Shown here one piece after another: positions 19,478 through 30,549 of a stretch of DNA of 64,000 nucleotides. Each line of letters starts with the position of its first letter. The stretch's first letter is position 1. Made by a program: the position numbers and the translations under genes. The notes beneath the pieces were generated by a model. The model was not told where the DNA came from. It saw only the letters and a program-made list of their open reading frames with translations, and did no database searches. The stretch covers positions 62,001 to 126,000 of the forward strand of contig JAJEKV010000429.1 of assembly GCA_021234155.1 (NCBI GenBank). The letters run 5' to 3'. Source of the stretch: Isoetes taiwanensis (taxonomy: Eukaryota; Streptophyta; Lycopodiopsida; Isoetales; Isoetaceae).

Positions 19478-22006
19478 TAGAGAGGGTCTTTCTTGGGGAT
19501 CTTCTTAGGGGTCCCAAGGTGTAATCTTTAGGGCTTTTCTTCCCTCTTTTTCTTCTGCTGTTGACTGTTGACCAAGTCACATCTTCCAAATTGGAAGTCT
19601 TACTAATGACCTGTAGATCAAAGTCGTCCTCTGATTCTTCCTTCCTGATTTCCTCACAAGAACCAAAGTTGTCATTTAAAATACCAAGATCCAAAGTCGA
19701 GATGCTCATACAAAAAATACAATGCTAATAGATGTTTGGCTGGTGTACCTGCCGAAAGCTTATCACCGGGATTAAAACCTCGGCCCTTTTCGGGTTTTAG
19801 AGGAAAAACCCTAGTGATAAGCCTTGGCAAGGGACTTGGACAAACGTAAGGCATAGAAATCGCCCCAAAACCCACGCATGGAGAAGTCGAAACAGATGCC
19901 GCCGCCAACCCTGTACCTACACACATCACCAACACAAAAAACGAGACAAAACAAACCTCCCGTGAGTGGAGGGGCTGATCACAGCGTGCCACGCGACAAA
20001 ACAAAAACCTCTTCAAATAGAGGGGCTGGTCACACGCGTGCCGGCGACAAATACAATAAACAAAGAAGGGGGAGGGTGGGTTCAAAGAGAATAAGGTACT
20101 GGCGAGAGAAGAGGAAGTGCCGATGAGACGTTGATGCAGAACCGCAGCGCCCTAAAATAGCGAACTCCCAACCAGAAAGGGCATGCGCCAAGATGCATGC
20201 ATGCAAGACATGCATGCTGCGCCTATTCTAGAATGTCGATCCAATGTCACCGGATCGATGGGATATTTATAGGATCAACTCGATTACCACCTTGAGGAAA
20301 TTGAAATATAATGCCTCTATCAGGAAAAAACATACCATGGTGATCTTTACAAGCATTATATTCCACCTTGGTTTGGTGGGTTTCTTCTCGAGTAACCTCT
20401 TTGCTGATGATGCAATCGGCCTTGTTGATGTGATCATTCTCCATGGTCTTGGATTTAGGTCTCCAGACCTGCCTGCTTTGATTTGTTTCCACCTCTTTCT
20501 GCACATTAGTTTCCTTGTTCTCTTTAGGTGGAGAGAACTTAGCCAGAGGCAGCTTAGAGTAGGAAATGTTAAGATTAAATATGCCTCTGTTAGGGATTTT
20601 GCATGGAATGCAGTCCTCCCAGTTAGAATAAATCTTTTTCTGAATACAGACAGAGGGGAAACTGGTTTGAGGGATTGAGATCTGAATGATCTCCCCTAAG
20701 CTACTAGCAATGGTTTTAAGATGAGAGATAGTCCAGCAGCCCATAGGCAGATTTGTGCAAGAGATCCAAGTGGTAGTAGCAATTGTAGAGAAATCCCCTA
20801 GAATATAGAAAGGATCCCATTTCATAATGTAGACTGGATATCCTGAGATTATAGAGATCTTTCTGATGAGAATTTGAGGGACACTCTTCTCTTCTTTACA
20901 AATAATTTGAAAAGTCTTATTGTCCAGTTTGAGGATAGAAAGAATAGGAACCAGAAGAGTTTTGGTGATCCAGTATTTCACAATGCTTAAGGAAGGGCAA
21001 TTTTGGGGAAATAAATAGAATTCCATGATTGGTATATCGACCTTGGCGAGTTGTCACTTAATGTCACATGTGTCAAGAATGCCCTCATTTTTATCTGAAT
21101 TTTTCTAAATTCCGGGATCATGGCAACATTAATGTAATTCAAAGAATTGAGTAAAGCGTTCTTGTAGGAGTTACCATTGATTTTGTCATACTTCCCCATA
21201 ATTGGGACCGAGGACTTCAGAGATTGCTTGGAGACTTTCGTTTTGTTTTTGTCCAGATTTTGCTCCTTGATCTTTGGTACGGTTAAGTCTGAATTGGCCG
21301 TGGGTGAAAGTATCCATTCTTGTCAACAAATTTTGCACTTGGTAGGAGTATGAAGCGGAGTTGGTAGGTTTTGTAATCCATCTCCACCTCTTTCAAAGTT
21401 TTCGGTAAAAGAAGGAAATCTACTCTTGAAGCCTTTTAAAACTCTCTATAACATGATCATCGGCTTCCTCGGACTTTCACTAAAACGAAAAGAGGCTTTT
21501 GATTTCCATCCAAGATCCTCAAGTTCTTCTACTAAAGTCTTTTGCTGCCTTCAGAACATTTCCGCCATCGATCTTCCAATATCTGATTTTTTAGGGCCGC
21601 CAGTCTTCTTTCGAGTGCCCAGTCTTCACTCTTATCAACGGTACGTAGTATGTCCATTTCCCGGATTTTTGAAGCATCCGCCAAGCCAAGTCCCGGTCAT
21701 TGGCTTTGCTTTTCTGTCTTGATTTTCTAGCCTTTGCATTTCGAAGTTTACACACCATAATCTGCCCTTCTTTTCGGTATTCCCATGCAACTGATCGCGG
21801 CTTCTTGTTGTTCTCTAAATGTCAAAAGCAGCCTTAAGTTCTTTCATCTTAATCCAAGCTTGATCCTTCTTATCATCCAGAACAAATATTTGGTCCCAGC
21901 TTTGAATGATCAGAATGGGATCTGTATCCTTGTACTTATAGGGTATTCTTGAAGAGGATGAAGAACCTCCCGTGGCCAGTTTGTTTGTCAACTCCTTGGT
22001 CCTCAT
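19461..22006 (-). pseudogene. LINE ORF1 (DUF4283-like nucleic-acid binding), frame-broken
   Basis: ORF1 probably starts at the ATG at 22006 (MRTKELTNKLATGG). It runs through basic coding-like sequence near 21650-21800 (KLRNAKARKSRQKSK), and the best-preserved part is 20247-21026. There FPQNCPSLSIVKYWITKTLL and a later W-I-S-C-T-N-L-P-M-G-C-W stretch match the DUF4283/RRM-like fold of plant LINE ORF1 proteins, which bind element RNA. The C-terminal tail (19461-19709) is basic (NSRRKRGKKSPK). It overlaps the ORF2 start by 17 bp, a usual arrangement. The middle part needs several frame changes. A 50-bp tandem repeat at about 19945-20045 lies in the linker. Confidence 0.6.
19945..20045. repeat. 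about 50-bp tandem repeat inside the LINE
   Basis: Two copies start with GACAAAACAAA, then ACCTC, then GAGGGGCTG.TCACA, then CGTGCC. They lie in the GC-richer linker of ORF1. Confidence 0.65.
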
Positions 22007-22354
22007 AGTGCAACAGGGAGAAGAGTAGCGATCGAGGAAGGGAAAAGAGACAAGAACAAACTAAAAAGAAGGAAGAGGAAGGGGAAAAAAGGATCTTGAA
22101 GGGGGAAAAGAGATGGGGGGGAACGAAAGGTCCGAAAAAGGGAATAAAGGAAAGAAAGAATGATTGGAATGGAACGGAAAGCTGCTGAGACAATGAAGAG
22201 GGGCAGCTCGTACCCTGGGTCCCCTGCTGGGATCTAATCAGGGGTGAGGGGTCCCATCAGTCGTCAGAAGACAGCAGAATCGAAATAACCAGAAAAACCA
22301 GAAAATCAGAGAAAAGAAAAGAAAATAATATGGGGGAACCAAGAGTCGACAGGG

Positions 22355-22750
22355 TTAGTTAGCCACCCCAAACCTCCAGACCACAATACCAAGATATCCA
22401 AAAAATTCTGCTGGCTGAAGATCGAAGAAATCTGCCCAGTGGTGCAGGGGTTCGGTACCGAATTCGATAGGGACCTCTAGAAGGAAGAGGTTTCTTTCAA
22501 ATCTATTACCCAAAGCAATGTAAGGCTGAGAGTTGTGGGCTGACACTCTGAGGGAGCCAATTCTGTCAAAACAAAGGATGCAAAGAAAAAACTTGTCAAC
22601 AAATTCAAAATCTGCCCTACAGAAACCTATTCTGGACTGATTAGAGCTAGCTAAGTCGATTAAATCCTCCATGGCTTGAAGAGTATCCTCATAGCCTTGG
22701 GGTGGATGATAAAACCCAGCCACGGAGAAACGACTTGAGTAAAGCCTCAT
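22355..22750 (-). CDS. 5'-leader ORF of the LINE, unknown product
   Basis: An ATG at 22750 opens a 131-residue frame with a good mix of residues and a Trp/Phe-rich end (HHWADFFDLQPAEFFGYLG). It lies upstream of the likely ORF1 start. No domain is recognised. It could be a leader ORF, a captured host fragment or a chance frame. Confidence 0.3.
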   Translation of the reverse strand: MRLYSSRFSVAGFYHPPQGYEDTLQAMEDLIDLASSNQSRIGFCRADFEFVDKFFLCILCFDRIGSLRVSAHNSQPYIALGNRFERNLFLLEVPIEFGTEPLHHWADFFDLQPAEFFGYLGIVVWRFGVAN

Positions 22751-22839
22751 CCATCAAGGCTGGGTAGTGCACACTTTCGAGGCGCGAGTAGGATGCGCGA
22801 GTGGGATGCGCCATTTTTTTATCAAGAACTTTCATCTTG

Positions 22840-22857
22840 ATATATCCTATCTATCTC
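22840..22857. repeat. right target-site duplication of the LINE
   Basis: ATATATCCTATCTATCTC, identical to 15334-15351. Confidence 0.85.
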
Positions 22858-24570
22858 ATTAATCCTTTTGTCTGCTATTTACTTGATGTATTCCTGCAAT
22901 TGCTTCAATTTCATTTCTCTTATTTTGCTCTTTTATTCTTTCTTGTTGGTTCCCTTGTATCCTTTATTTGTAATCCTGTTGTTTTTATCACCTATTTCAT
23001 TCACTTTTTCTTTGTATTAGTGTGGTCTTGTCTTCATCAACTTTATTAGCCCCATTGAGGTTTTTTTTCATTGGTTCAATTGGGTTTCGTTATCATGTTT
23101 TTTATCATTGTTACTTCTGTTTCAATAGTTTGATTTGTGTAGGTATTCCATGAGGGCATATACTCGTAGTTGGCTCTAGTGTTACTATTAGTCTTAATAG
23201 TCCGTCTTGCTCCTTTAATCTTGTTGGATCCATTCCCCTCCTTTTCATGTAATCTTCGTTCCACTTGCTTCATTTTTGTCAGTTATATTATTTGTGAGTC
23301 TCTTTGGTCCCATTTGTTCTTTTTGCTCTATTTTCTTCCATTAACTCCATAGTCATTTGTTCTAGTTGTGATTTGTTTATCAGTTTTGTATGATTGAAAC
23401 TTCTTTCGTTGCATCTTTAATTCTGTTTATGTTTATTTGATCCCCTTAGTGCCTTTGCTTTATTTTTTGCAGTATTTCACCTTGGTATTAGTGCTTTTAT
23501 TTATTATGCTTGCTAGTTTGGGTTCCAGGTAGTCTTATTTGCCACTTTAATATTCGTTTTGTGTTAAGGTGGTCTTGTCTTTATCGACCCTGTTGTTCCA
23601 TTTCATCCTTTAGTTATTTCTCCATTTGTTGTATTGACTCTATTTACTTCGCTTGGCATCTTCTCATTTCGTGTTCCTTTTTTAGTTTGAATTGATCGTA
23701 CTTGTTTCTTGAATTTTGTGGGCTCTATTTTGCTCGGCTAGGGAGTAACAAATGTTCTATCTGTGCAAATAGGTAGTCATTTCGTTATGTTACTTTCGTT
23801 CTTCCGATATGGATTGGTTGTCGCATGAGCTTTGTGATCATAATATTTTATGTTATGTTCTTACACATTGCTGGATACTCATGTCAAAAGTTTCATCTGC
23901 TTCATTATACTTTATGAGTCGCATTTATTCCATTTGTATGTCTTGTGTTCTCCTTGTTCCACTCCCTCTAGACTGCTCCAGTACACCTATTGATTCGGTT
24001 TGCATCCTAGCATGGCCCAACTCCATTTCTGCTCGGTGTTATGTAGATTCATTTATCTTGTTTACTTCCATTTCCACCCGTGTTGTTATTCTTATTTGTT
24101 CCATTTATCCCATTCCTTTAAAATTGTCTTTCCATTTGTTCTCATAGTCCCTTTTTATGGGTTTAGTCCTTGCTATATTCCACTAGTTTCAACTTGCTAT
24201 ATTTTTCTTTGTATGCCCTTTGTTTCTCTAATCATAAGTACTCCAGTTACTTCATATTGCCCAGTACGAGATACACTTGATCCTTTGATTTGAAAGCTTT
24301 TGTTAGGTGTTGGCCATTGTGAACGAGCATCTCCACATGTCCTTACCCATTTTTCCTGTTCGTCCCACTCATCTTATTATTCATTTTGTCTTTTTTCTAA
24401 TAAAGTGATCTCAATTTGTTTCATTCTTTCCTTTGATACTTATGGGTTTACATTCCTTTGTCTCATTAGATTCTTTGTTTGTTTTTACCCCATTGAGTTC
24501 ATAGTTATCACGTTTCATTTACTCTATTAGTCTGACCCTCAAATTGACATGTTTTATTTCCTTTCACATT
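22840..24570. repeat. T-rich strand-asymmetric domain, right part
   Basis: Same texture as 13130-15351: T-dominated plus strand with recurring CCCATT, TTTGTTC, TCCATTTGT and TTAGTCC phrases. Removing the LINE would make one continuous domain of about 3.9 kb. ORFs here are Phe/Leu/Ser-rich by-products and are not called. Confidence 0.6.
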
Positions 24571-24629
24571 GGTATTGATGAGGTTGAGATAGGTTCCTCT
24601 TCTATCGGGTGATATGTGTTGATCTAGGA

Positions 24630-24691
24630 CCCATCCTAAGAATGCCATGGTTCTATTGCGATAGCAATAGAACCAACATTCTTTGGATGGG
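24630..24691. repeat. 62-bp imperfect palindrome
   Basis: Three nested arms pair: CCCATCC with GGATGGG, AAGAATG with CATTCTT, and an inner perfect 11-bp stem GGTTCTATTGC / GCAATAGAACC with loop GATA. The arms are separated by 1 to 4 unpaired bases. It sits exactly at the end of the first 34-bp direct repeat. Confidence 0.85.
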
Positions 24692-24944
24692 GACGCCTAT
24701 TCGTGTTGGCCCTATTTATAGCCTCATTATGCTATGGTAGGTTATCGGCATTCTCTTGAGCTCCTACCTTGGTTGCTCCATCTTCTCTTGCCTTCTAGTG
24801 TCCCATCCCACCCTCCCCTATGTGTTGATCTAGGACTCATGCTATAAACAGTTAGATGTTTGTTCAATTTTAGGATTGCATCCTCTGACTAGCAGGATTT
24901 GAGGTTTATGATCAGCCATCTAGGTTTGGATTATAGATTTTTTA

Positions 24945-25125
24945 TATATTCTCGGCGTGGTGTTGTAGCCTCCGAGGCAGCACCAGTTGGAATTGGTCAG
25001 CTGTCTATTTTGTGTATTTTCTAAGCGTGGCAGTTGATAGCCTCTGGGACAGCCCTAATGTGTTGGCTACTTGTTATTTATTTTCTCGGCATGGCATTGT
25101 AGCCTCCGAGGTAGCATCATATGGA
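24945..25125. repeat. three diverged tandem units of about 66 bp
   Basis: Units share T(C/T)CT(C/A)(G/A)GC(G/A)TGG, then TAGCCTC, then G(A/G)G..AGC. They start near 24951, 25019 and 25083. Confidence 0.7.
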
Positions 25126-25811
25126 TGTTCTTCTTTCTAGTTCATCGATGTTTCTTTATGTTGGTTTTCTAGTCTCTATTCGAGTGGATGACTCATGGAT
25201 ATCTTTTCTACTTGGCTATATCATGAAAGTCCCTAAGTCACTTACTAACATTTAACTGGGGAGCAATTTTGAGCTTGCAGGTTTTTTCAGCGGGTCTCAA
25301 TTAACACTTTTGCGATTGCTGTCACACCCTTTGAAAATTGTGACGAGACGAGAACTCTCTGCTTGCATATATATGTTCCTCACAAACATGAATATGAGGT
25401 CTGACAGTATTGTACGAAGGGCTCTTGAAGGCCTATCCGTTGACATATAAAGAAGGTTGACCTTTGCCACCACCTTTGCCTTGGTTCGATATTTCTAGCA
25501 GATGGATTATACTTTTACCTTTTATTATCATTTGATATGCTCTCGATGATTGTCTAGTTTCGGAGCATTTTTATATATCAATGGGTTTCAAATTCCTTAC
25601 CCTAGTGGGGGGGAGCCAATTTGTACTCAATGATTTTCCAGAGAGCTCAATGAGAATACCACTTCACTTCGGCTGATATGTGTTGATCTAGGACCCATCC
25701 TAAGAATGTTAAAAGCATATAAATCTAGTCTATCCCCTGAGTACATTAAACTAAGGGAAGTGACAAACTAGAAGTTGCTTATGCAAGGTCGTAATAAGAA
25801 AATAGTCTTAT

Positions 25812-26032
25812 GCAAGTTAGACAAGGAGAACCACTAGAAGGAGAAGAGATGCAAGATAAAGTGTTTAAACTAAATGCAACCAATAAGAATGACCATATCT
25901 CAACATAATTGCCCTTGTATTCAGACAAGTCTTACACCAGTTAGGCCACTAATAAGAAGGAGAGATGCAAGATAAAGTGTTATAAAATAAAAGTAGCCTA
26001 CAAGAATGACCAATAGTCAACATAATTACACC
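25812..26032. repeat. tandem duplication of about 115 bp
   Basis: GAGATGCAAGATAAAGTGTT recurs about 115 bp later. In both copies it is followed by AAGAATGACCA and TCAACATAATT. Confidence 0.7.
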
Positions 26033-26404
26033 AAATAGGTACAAGGCCTGAATCGGACACACTATGAAGATTTAATAAGGCACAAAGATTCATGAAACAA
26101 GAATCCAACGTGATATATAGAAACTTAAAGAGAATATCTACTATTGTTAAAGGCTAAACCCAACTAGTGGAAAGCAAGGGCAAGGGGGGGGAATGCAAGA
26201 GAAAAGAAAAACTTGCTGCTCAAGGAAGGGGCACCTATAAAAAACTATGAAACAAAATCTTTCTTTTACTTCGTAAAGTTTCTTCAGGTGTTATTCTGCA
26301 TTCATATTGAATATGGAGCTGACACGTGGCATTTATTCTAAATGGGAAAGTTGCCTAAGTTCTATGATTTACTCAATTGTTTTTCCACTGTACTTCCTGA
26401 ACTT

Positions 26405-26467
26405 TTAGAATGAATAGTAAAAACATTAGAATGAATAGTAAAAACATTAGAATGAACAGTAAAAAAA
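26405..26467. repeat. three copies of a 21-bp unit
   Basis: TTAGAATGAATAGTAAAAAC is repeated three times, the third copy carrying AACAGT in place of AATAGT. Confidence 0.9.
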
Positions 26468-27129
26468 TACATAGTCTAGTAAAACCAAAGGCTTCGTATT
26501 CAAAATCAAGAGTTCCAAATGATCCTTCAGATCAGTTACAATCACAGATTAGTTAAAACACAAATTTACAGATCTAAGATCTAAAAATCATCTCATTAGT
26601 GTCGGTTTCACACACTTCCACCTCCAGTCATTCTCTTCACAATTTCACACATATCAAGAGCACTGCTACCACCAGAAGCAATGATACAATTATTAAAAGT
26701 CCCACCTGTTATTCAGTTTAATCCTGCTTCAACTCCAGAACCTTCCAAAACCTGAAGAACAAAGTATTAGTCACTAAAGAAACTATACAAGACAAAATAA
26801 TTGAACAAACAACTTAATACCTTCTGCATGTTGGAAAAACGACAATTTCTCGACAAAATCTCAGAATACTTCGTCAAAGCTCGGCATATGTCTTCAAAAC
26901 TCGACAAAACTCTTCAGGACTTGGCAGATTGTCGACAAAGCTTGCAAGAAACTCAGCAAAACCTCAAAAAACTTCCAAAACCTCAAACTTCTAAAACCTC
27001 ACAAAACTTTGCAAGAACTCGGCAAATCTAAGGCGCTACACCATAAACTTAGGTGCCATAACCAAAAATTAGCTAAGAACAAGAAATGAGACCAGCGGCA
27101 TAGCAGAAACTTCGAAAAACTTCCAAAAA
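26468..27129. other. unassigned DNA ending in a degenerate low-complexity array
   Basis: From about 26840 the plus strand consists of loose AAACTC(G)(G/A)CAAAAC-like units. These merge near 27020-27115 into GCGCCATAGCCAAA-like units. No gene is supported; the 26801-27031 ORF is repeat translation. Confidence 0.45.
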
Positions 27130-27138
27130 CATAGCAAG

Positions 27139-28690
27139 TGTGACGTTCAAAGACAAAGATACGGTCCCGGGACATATATTATCTTCGCCTGCCACGCGGC
27201 GTACCGCCCATCCCGATTGGCGGTATGCGCCCGGCGTGTAGCTAAGCAAGTAACACCCTAGGGGGCAACTTGCAAGGGTGTACACATTTATTCATGTGTA
27301 CACTTTAGCCCACTTAATTAATATAGACAAGTGGGCCACACCCATTTATCCCACATGCTCAAGGGTTAATGGAAACCCTAGCCTTAACTTATAGTCTATA
27401 TAAGGCATAGGAAACCCTAACTTTCCAATTTTCGTCCACAGCCTTCCAGACTCCGTTTTGCGAGCTCCAAGAGCCAATCTCGCCTCCCGAAGTCTGTCTG
27501 AGCAGCCTAGCTCATCAGCTTCCCTTTCTAGTTTCATCTTCAAGCAGTTCTGCAGCATGGATGCATTCAGAGCAGGAGGAGCAAGCCAGGGATCAGGTAT
27601 TTTGCCAATTCAATAGTCTAATCCGCCTCCGAGACATAGAGTAAGTAGGTTTAGCCTATTGAATTGCCCATAGCAGCCATCTAGACCTCTAGATATCAAG
27701 CCATAACTAAAGAACCTAACTCTGTGATTTAGATTAATTATTATTCTTTAGTTCTTCTATGACATGTATGTGATGATGATCTCAGTGGAATCATTGTATT
27801 GGGAAGGGGGGTAGGCCTTAAAAGCCTAGTAGTTTGATGCTTCTAGCTAGCCCTCTTTAATGCACTATTAAATTCGGCCTGTGTACAAGAATCAAACCTG
27901 GTTGTGGGTGGAGGGACCAGACTGGCTTACAAAGAGGTGCATGTCCTGGCTCATGATCACGTCCCTCTAGTAGTAAAGCCTATCGGGGACTACAGTGCAC
28001 TAGACCTAATGCTCTGCCATTGCGTGCGGGCTTTGCATGGGTTCGACACTCTTGGGATGGTGGACACCTTCCATGGAGTTCAGTCGAGTACGGGCAGTGG
28101 CCCTCTAGTCACCTTGAGCCAGCATTTCAACCTCTGGTGGGAGCAATCCCTACCTGCCCCATCGGAACTGGGGAGATGCAACCCAGGAGTAGCCCCTCTG
28201 GCTATGCATCCGGCGGGCTACAGTCAAGTCCCAAGACTTTTCAACCTACTCTGCAAAGTGTGCACAGGAGGTGCGAATGGAGTGGACTACCCTAAGCCAT
28301 GTTCTTATGCCAGCCAAATCCATTTGCCATGAATTCTGTCTGCGATGACTTCTGAAGATCCAAGCCGTCAGTCATTCCTCGTGAGTCTGAGCCTTGGGTA
28401 GGATCTCCATATGTGATGTACTGATCTTTGTCTATGCAGATATATGGTGAGCCATCCTTCGTGATGGTCATGTGATGTGATGTATTTGTACTTACATATA
28501 TGTTTACGCTTCCGCAGCTAGGTAGGCCCTGGGGGGGGGAGGCAGGGTAAAATGACCCCTTCATTCTTCCCACTGGAACTCATCAAGGTTGCAGTGATAC
28601 GTGGAGGGCTTGTATCAGCATGGAGCTGGTATGGGGGATGAACTCCTGTTTGTATACGGTGAGTGCACTGTATATGAGTAGGGGATGTCA
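27139..28690 (+). mobile_element. solo-LTR-like element, 1,552 bp
   Basis: The element begins TGTGACGTTC and ends GGATGTCA, the TG...CA form of LTRs. It is flanked by TAGCAAG on both sides (CATAGCAAG if the terminal CA is counted as flank). It sits inside a GCCATAGCCAAA-type repeat that resumes on the right. A TATA-like TCTATATAAGG lies near 27392, with a Pol II-like start context after it. No gag or pol is present. A related inverted copy lies at about 36250-37150. A 7-bp (or 9-bp) duplication is longer than the 5 bp usual for LTR elements, so a non-LTR origin such as a TIR-less MULE cannot be excluded. ORFs inside (27904-28332) have no domain. Confidence 0.6.
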
Positions 28691-28697
28691 TAGCAAG

Positions 28698-28931
28698 AAC
28701 TCGAGAAATCTGTGGTGCTACACTATAAACTAAGGCGCCATAACCTAAAGATCAAGAAAAGACGCGAGTGCCATAGCCAAAACATGCTGCGCCATGGCCA
28801 GACTCCGGCAAATTTGCGCCATAGCCAAAGCAAAAGGAAGAATAGTGATGAGGCAAAACTCATTTATAATAGTGATGATGTGGCGGTAAACCGATGGCGT
28901 GGCGAGGATAACACCTAAAAAGAAACTCTAT
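28698..28931. repeat. continuation of the GCCATAGCCAAA-type degenerate array
   Basis: Units such as GCGCCATAACC, GTGCCATAGCCAAAAC, GCGCCATGGCC and GCGCCATAGCCAAAGC recur. The left part of the same array is at about 27020-27115, interrupted by the solo-LTR-like element. Confidence 0.6.
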
Positions 28932-29053
28932 GTTTTGTGAAAGGCCCTTGGGCTTTTTTTCCGGAAGGTCAAGGAGGCCTCCGCCCGGCCAAGGCTGAAG
29001 GCCACCTTTTCCTTCCAGGAAAAGGCCCAAGGGGCCTTTCCCATGTACAAAAC
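28932..29053. mobile_element. fold-back (MITE-like) element of about 122 bp
   Basis: The left arm (GTTTTGTGAAAGGCCC onward) and the right arm (ending GGGCCTTTCCCATGTACAAAAC-like, 29032-29053) are imperfect inverted repeats about 40 bp long. The centre also pairs (GGCCTCCGCCCGGCC region). It is GC-rich within AT-rich DNA. The flanking duplication is not clear. Confidence 0.7.
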
Positions 29054-29138
29054 ATTTTATTATCAAAATGAAATAACTATCTACTTCTAAAAGCTAGACA
29101 CTATACCCTAAAAGTCATCTAAAGTGAATGACCATACT

Positions 29139-29161
29139 CTATCTATCTATCTATCTATCTA
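29139..29161. repeat. (CTAT)n microsatellite
   Basis: About six uninterrupted CTAT units. Confidence 0.9.
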
Positions 29162-29940
29162 CCCACGGCTAGATACCACACGCTTTCAAATGAAAATTGT
29201 GAAAAAAAAATAGAAGTTTGGGCCAAGGATGAGTCAAATGAAATTATACTTCAAAAGGAAAAAAGGTCAAGATGCACCTGTAAGTAGAAAGTAAGTAATA
29301 CGAAAAGACAAACCAAATTTGCCAACGCAAAGGAGATACAAATAGCTACAAGCGCAAATAGCATAGCCACAAATAAGAATACAAACGCAAATAAGAATAA
29401 CTAGAAATAGAAGATATTTGCTCCTAAAAGGAAGGAGTGTCTCGACCCAAAATGCCGCAAGAATTGACGAAGGAAGATTCTATTTGCCGGTGGATTCCTC
29501 TCCCAAGAAATTAGGAGACTTATGGTAAGAGTGCAAGGATGCTTGAGCAAATCGGCAAGGATCATCAGATTAACAGAAATGGATCATCAGACTAATAAAA
29601 AAGAGAGGCTCATGGCAAAGTAAAGTTTCAAAAATTGAAGATCATTCTAGAAAAGAACTCGAACTTATCAAAAAGCTGTAGAAACTTGCAAAAGTAGCCA
29701 TAAGTCTCATGAATTCTGGCAGATTCAAGAATAAAAAATAGAAATTATATTCAACAGAATATAGAGCTCAAATTTATAGCATGGATATATGGAGGACAAG
29801 AAAAAAGATCACTAATTTGCTAGGTATGCTACTACACTAACAGATCAAAGAGACATCTAACCAAGCATCATACAAAATTAAAAGCAAACAATTATAGGAA
29901 AAAACTAGAAACAAAGAAACAGAAAAAACTTTCAATAGGA
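29162..29940. other. unassigned A-rich DNA
   Basis: No gene or clear repeat seen between the microsatellite and the copia element. Confidence 0.4.
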
Positions 29941-29945
29941 GATAG

Positions 29946-30534
29946 TGTTAGAAATAAGCAGTGAATAGAACCAATATCATGTAACAATGTTAGATGTTCT
30001 TAGATTGATAATCATCTATGTGTAGGAAACACCTCAGTCTAATAGCACAAGATGATTTAATATTCAACACAACAAAAAACCAATTGTATAACACTAGCCA
30101 AGTCACTTCTTCAACTTATCATTAACATTGGCAATTATGACCATTGGAAATCTTAGCATTACTGTTCATATGAGATCGATGAGGATACTGTAGCTTCAAA
30201 CTTCAAATAGATCATTCAATCTCAAATCGATTCATACCTGCTTCCCGATTGCTCCTGCTAATTTCCAATAAGCACCAAACCTCTATATTACATCTTTATT
30301 TATCTTTGCAGTCCGACGGTCAAGCCAGACCGCCGATTGGCTCTTCATGTCTTCGTCATACTGAATCGATTCATTTGAACCAAAATTGGCTCCATTGACT
30401 GCTGCTTTAAGTACTCAATCTTCATTATCGGATCTTAGGTGCTTTAGGTGCTTTAAGTGCTATCTCAACTTTCTCACCTGTCACAGAATTTCCTTGAATA
30501 TTTTCCCATCTCAATTATGGCATGAATTCTAACA
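29946..30534 (-). repeat. 3' LTR of copia copy 1
   Basis: 589 bp, TG...CA, preceded on the minus strand by a purine tract. Confidence 0.95.
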
Positions 30535-30549
30535 TTCCCCTTTCATGTC

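Larger units (their letters stand above)
15352..22839 (-). mobile_element. L1-type LINE, 7,488 bp, with 18-bp TSD
   Basis: The element lies on the minus strand. Its 3' end is at 15352 (short A-tail) and its 5' end at 22839. The target duplication is perfect, and the flanks are otherwise continuous T-rich DNA, so both ends are well placed. From 5' to 3' it holds a pyrimidine-rich leader (about 22000-22200), an ORF1 with a DUF4283-like domain, an ORF2 with APE endonuclease, reverse transcriptase and zf-RVT domains, and an unusual Cys-rich ORF before the 3' UTR. The length suggests a full-length or nearly full-length copy. Several frame breaks make it look inactive, yet the perfect TSD points to a fairly recent insertion. 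Confidence 0.9.
24610..25711. repeat. 34-bp direct repeat pair, 1.07 kb apart
   Basis: A 34-bp block beginning GATATGTGTTGATCTAGGAC and ending CCTAAGAATG occurs near 24611-24644 and again near 25677-25710. A partial third copy (TATGTGTTGATCTAGGAC) lies near 24820. The pair might be the remains of element ends or of a dispersed repeat. Boundaries are not established. Confidence 0.6.

Noticed and set aside
19672-20126. Two overlapping ORFs on opposite strands in the LINE linker
   Set aside because: Both arise from the GC-richer tandem repeat; neither shows a domain, and ORF1 context explains the region.
27904-28332. 142-codon ORF inside the solo-LTR-like element
   Set aside because: It has no domain and is not kept in the inverted copy.
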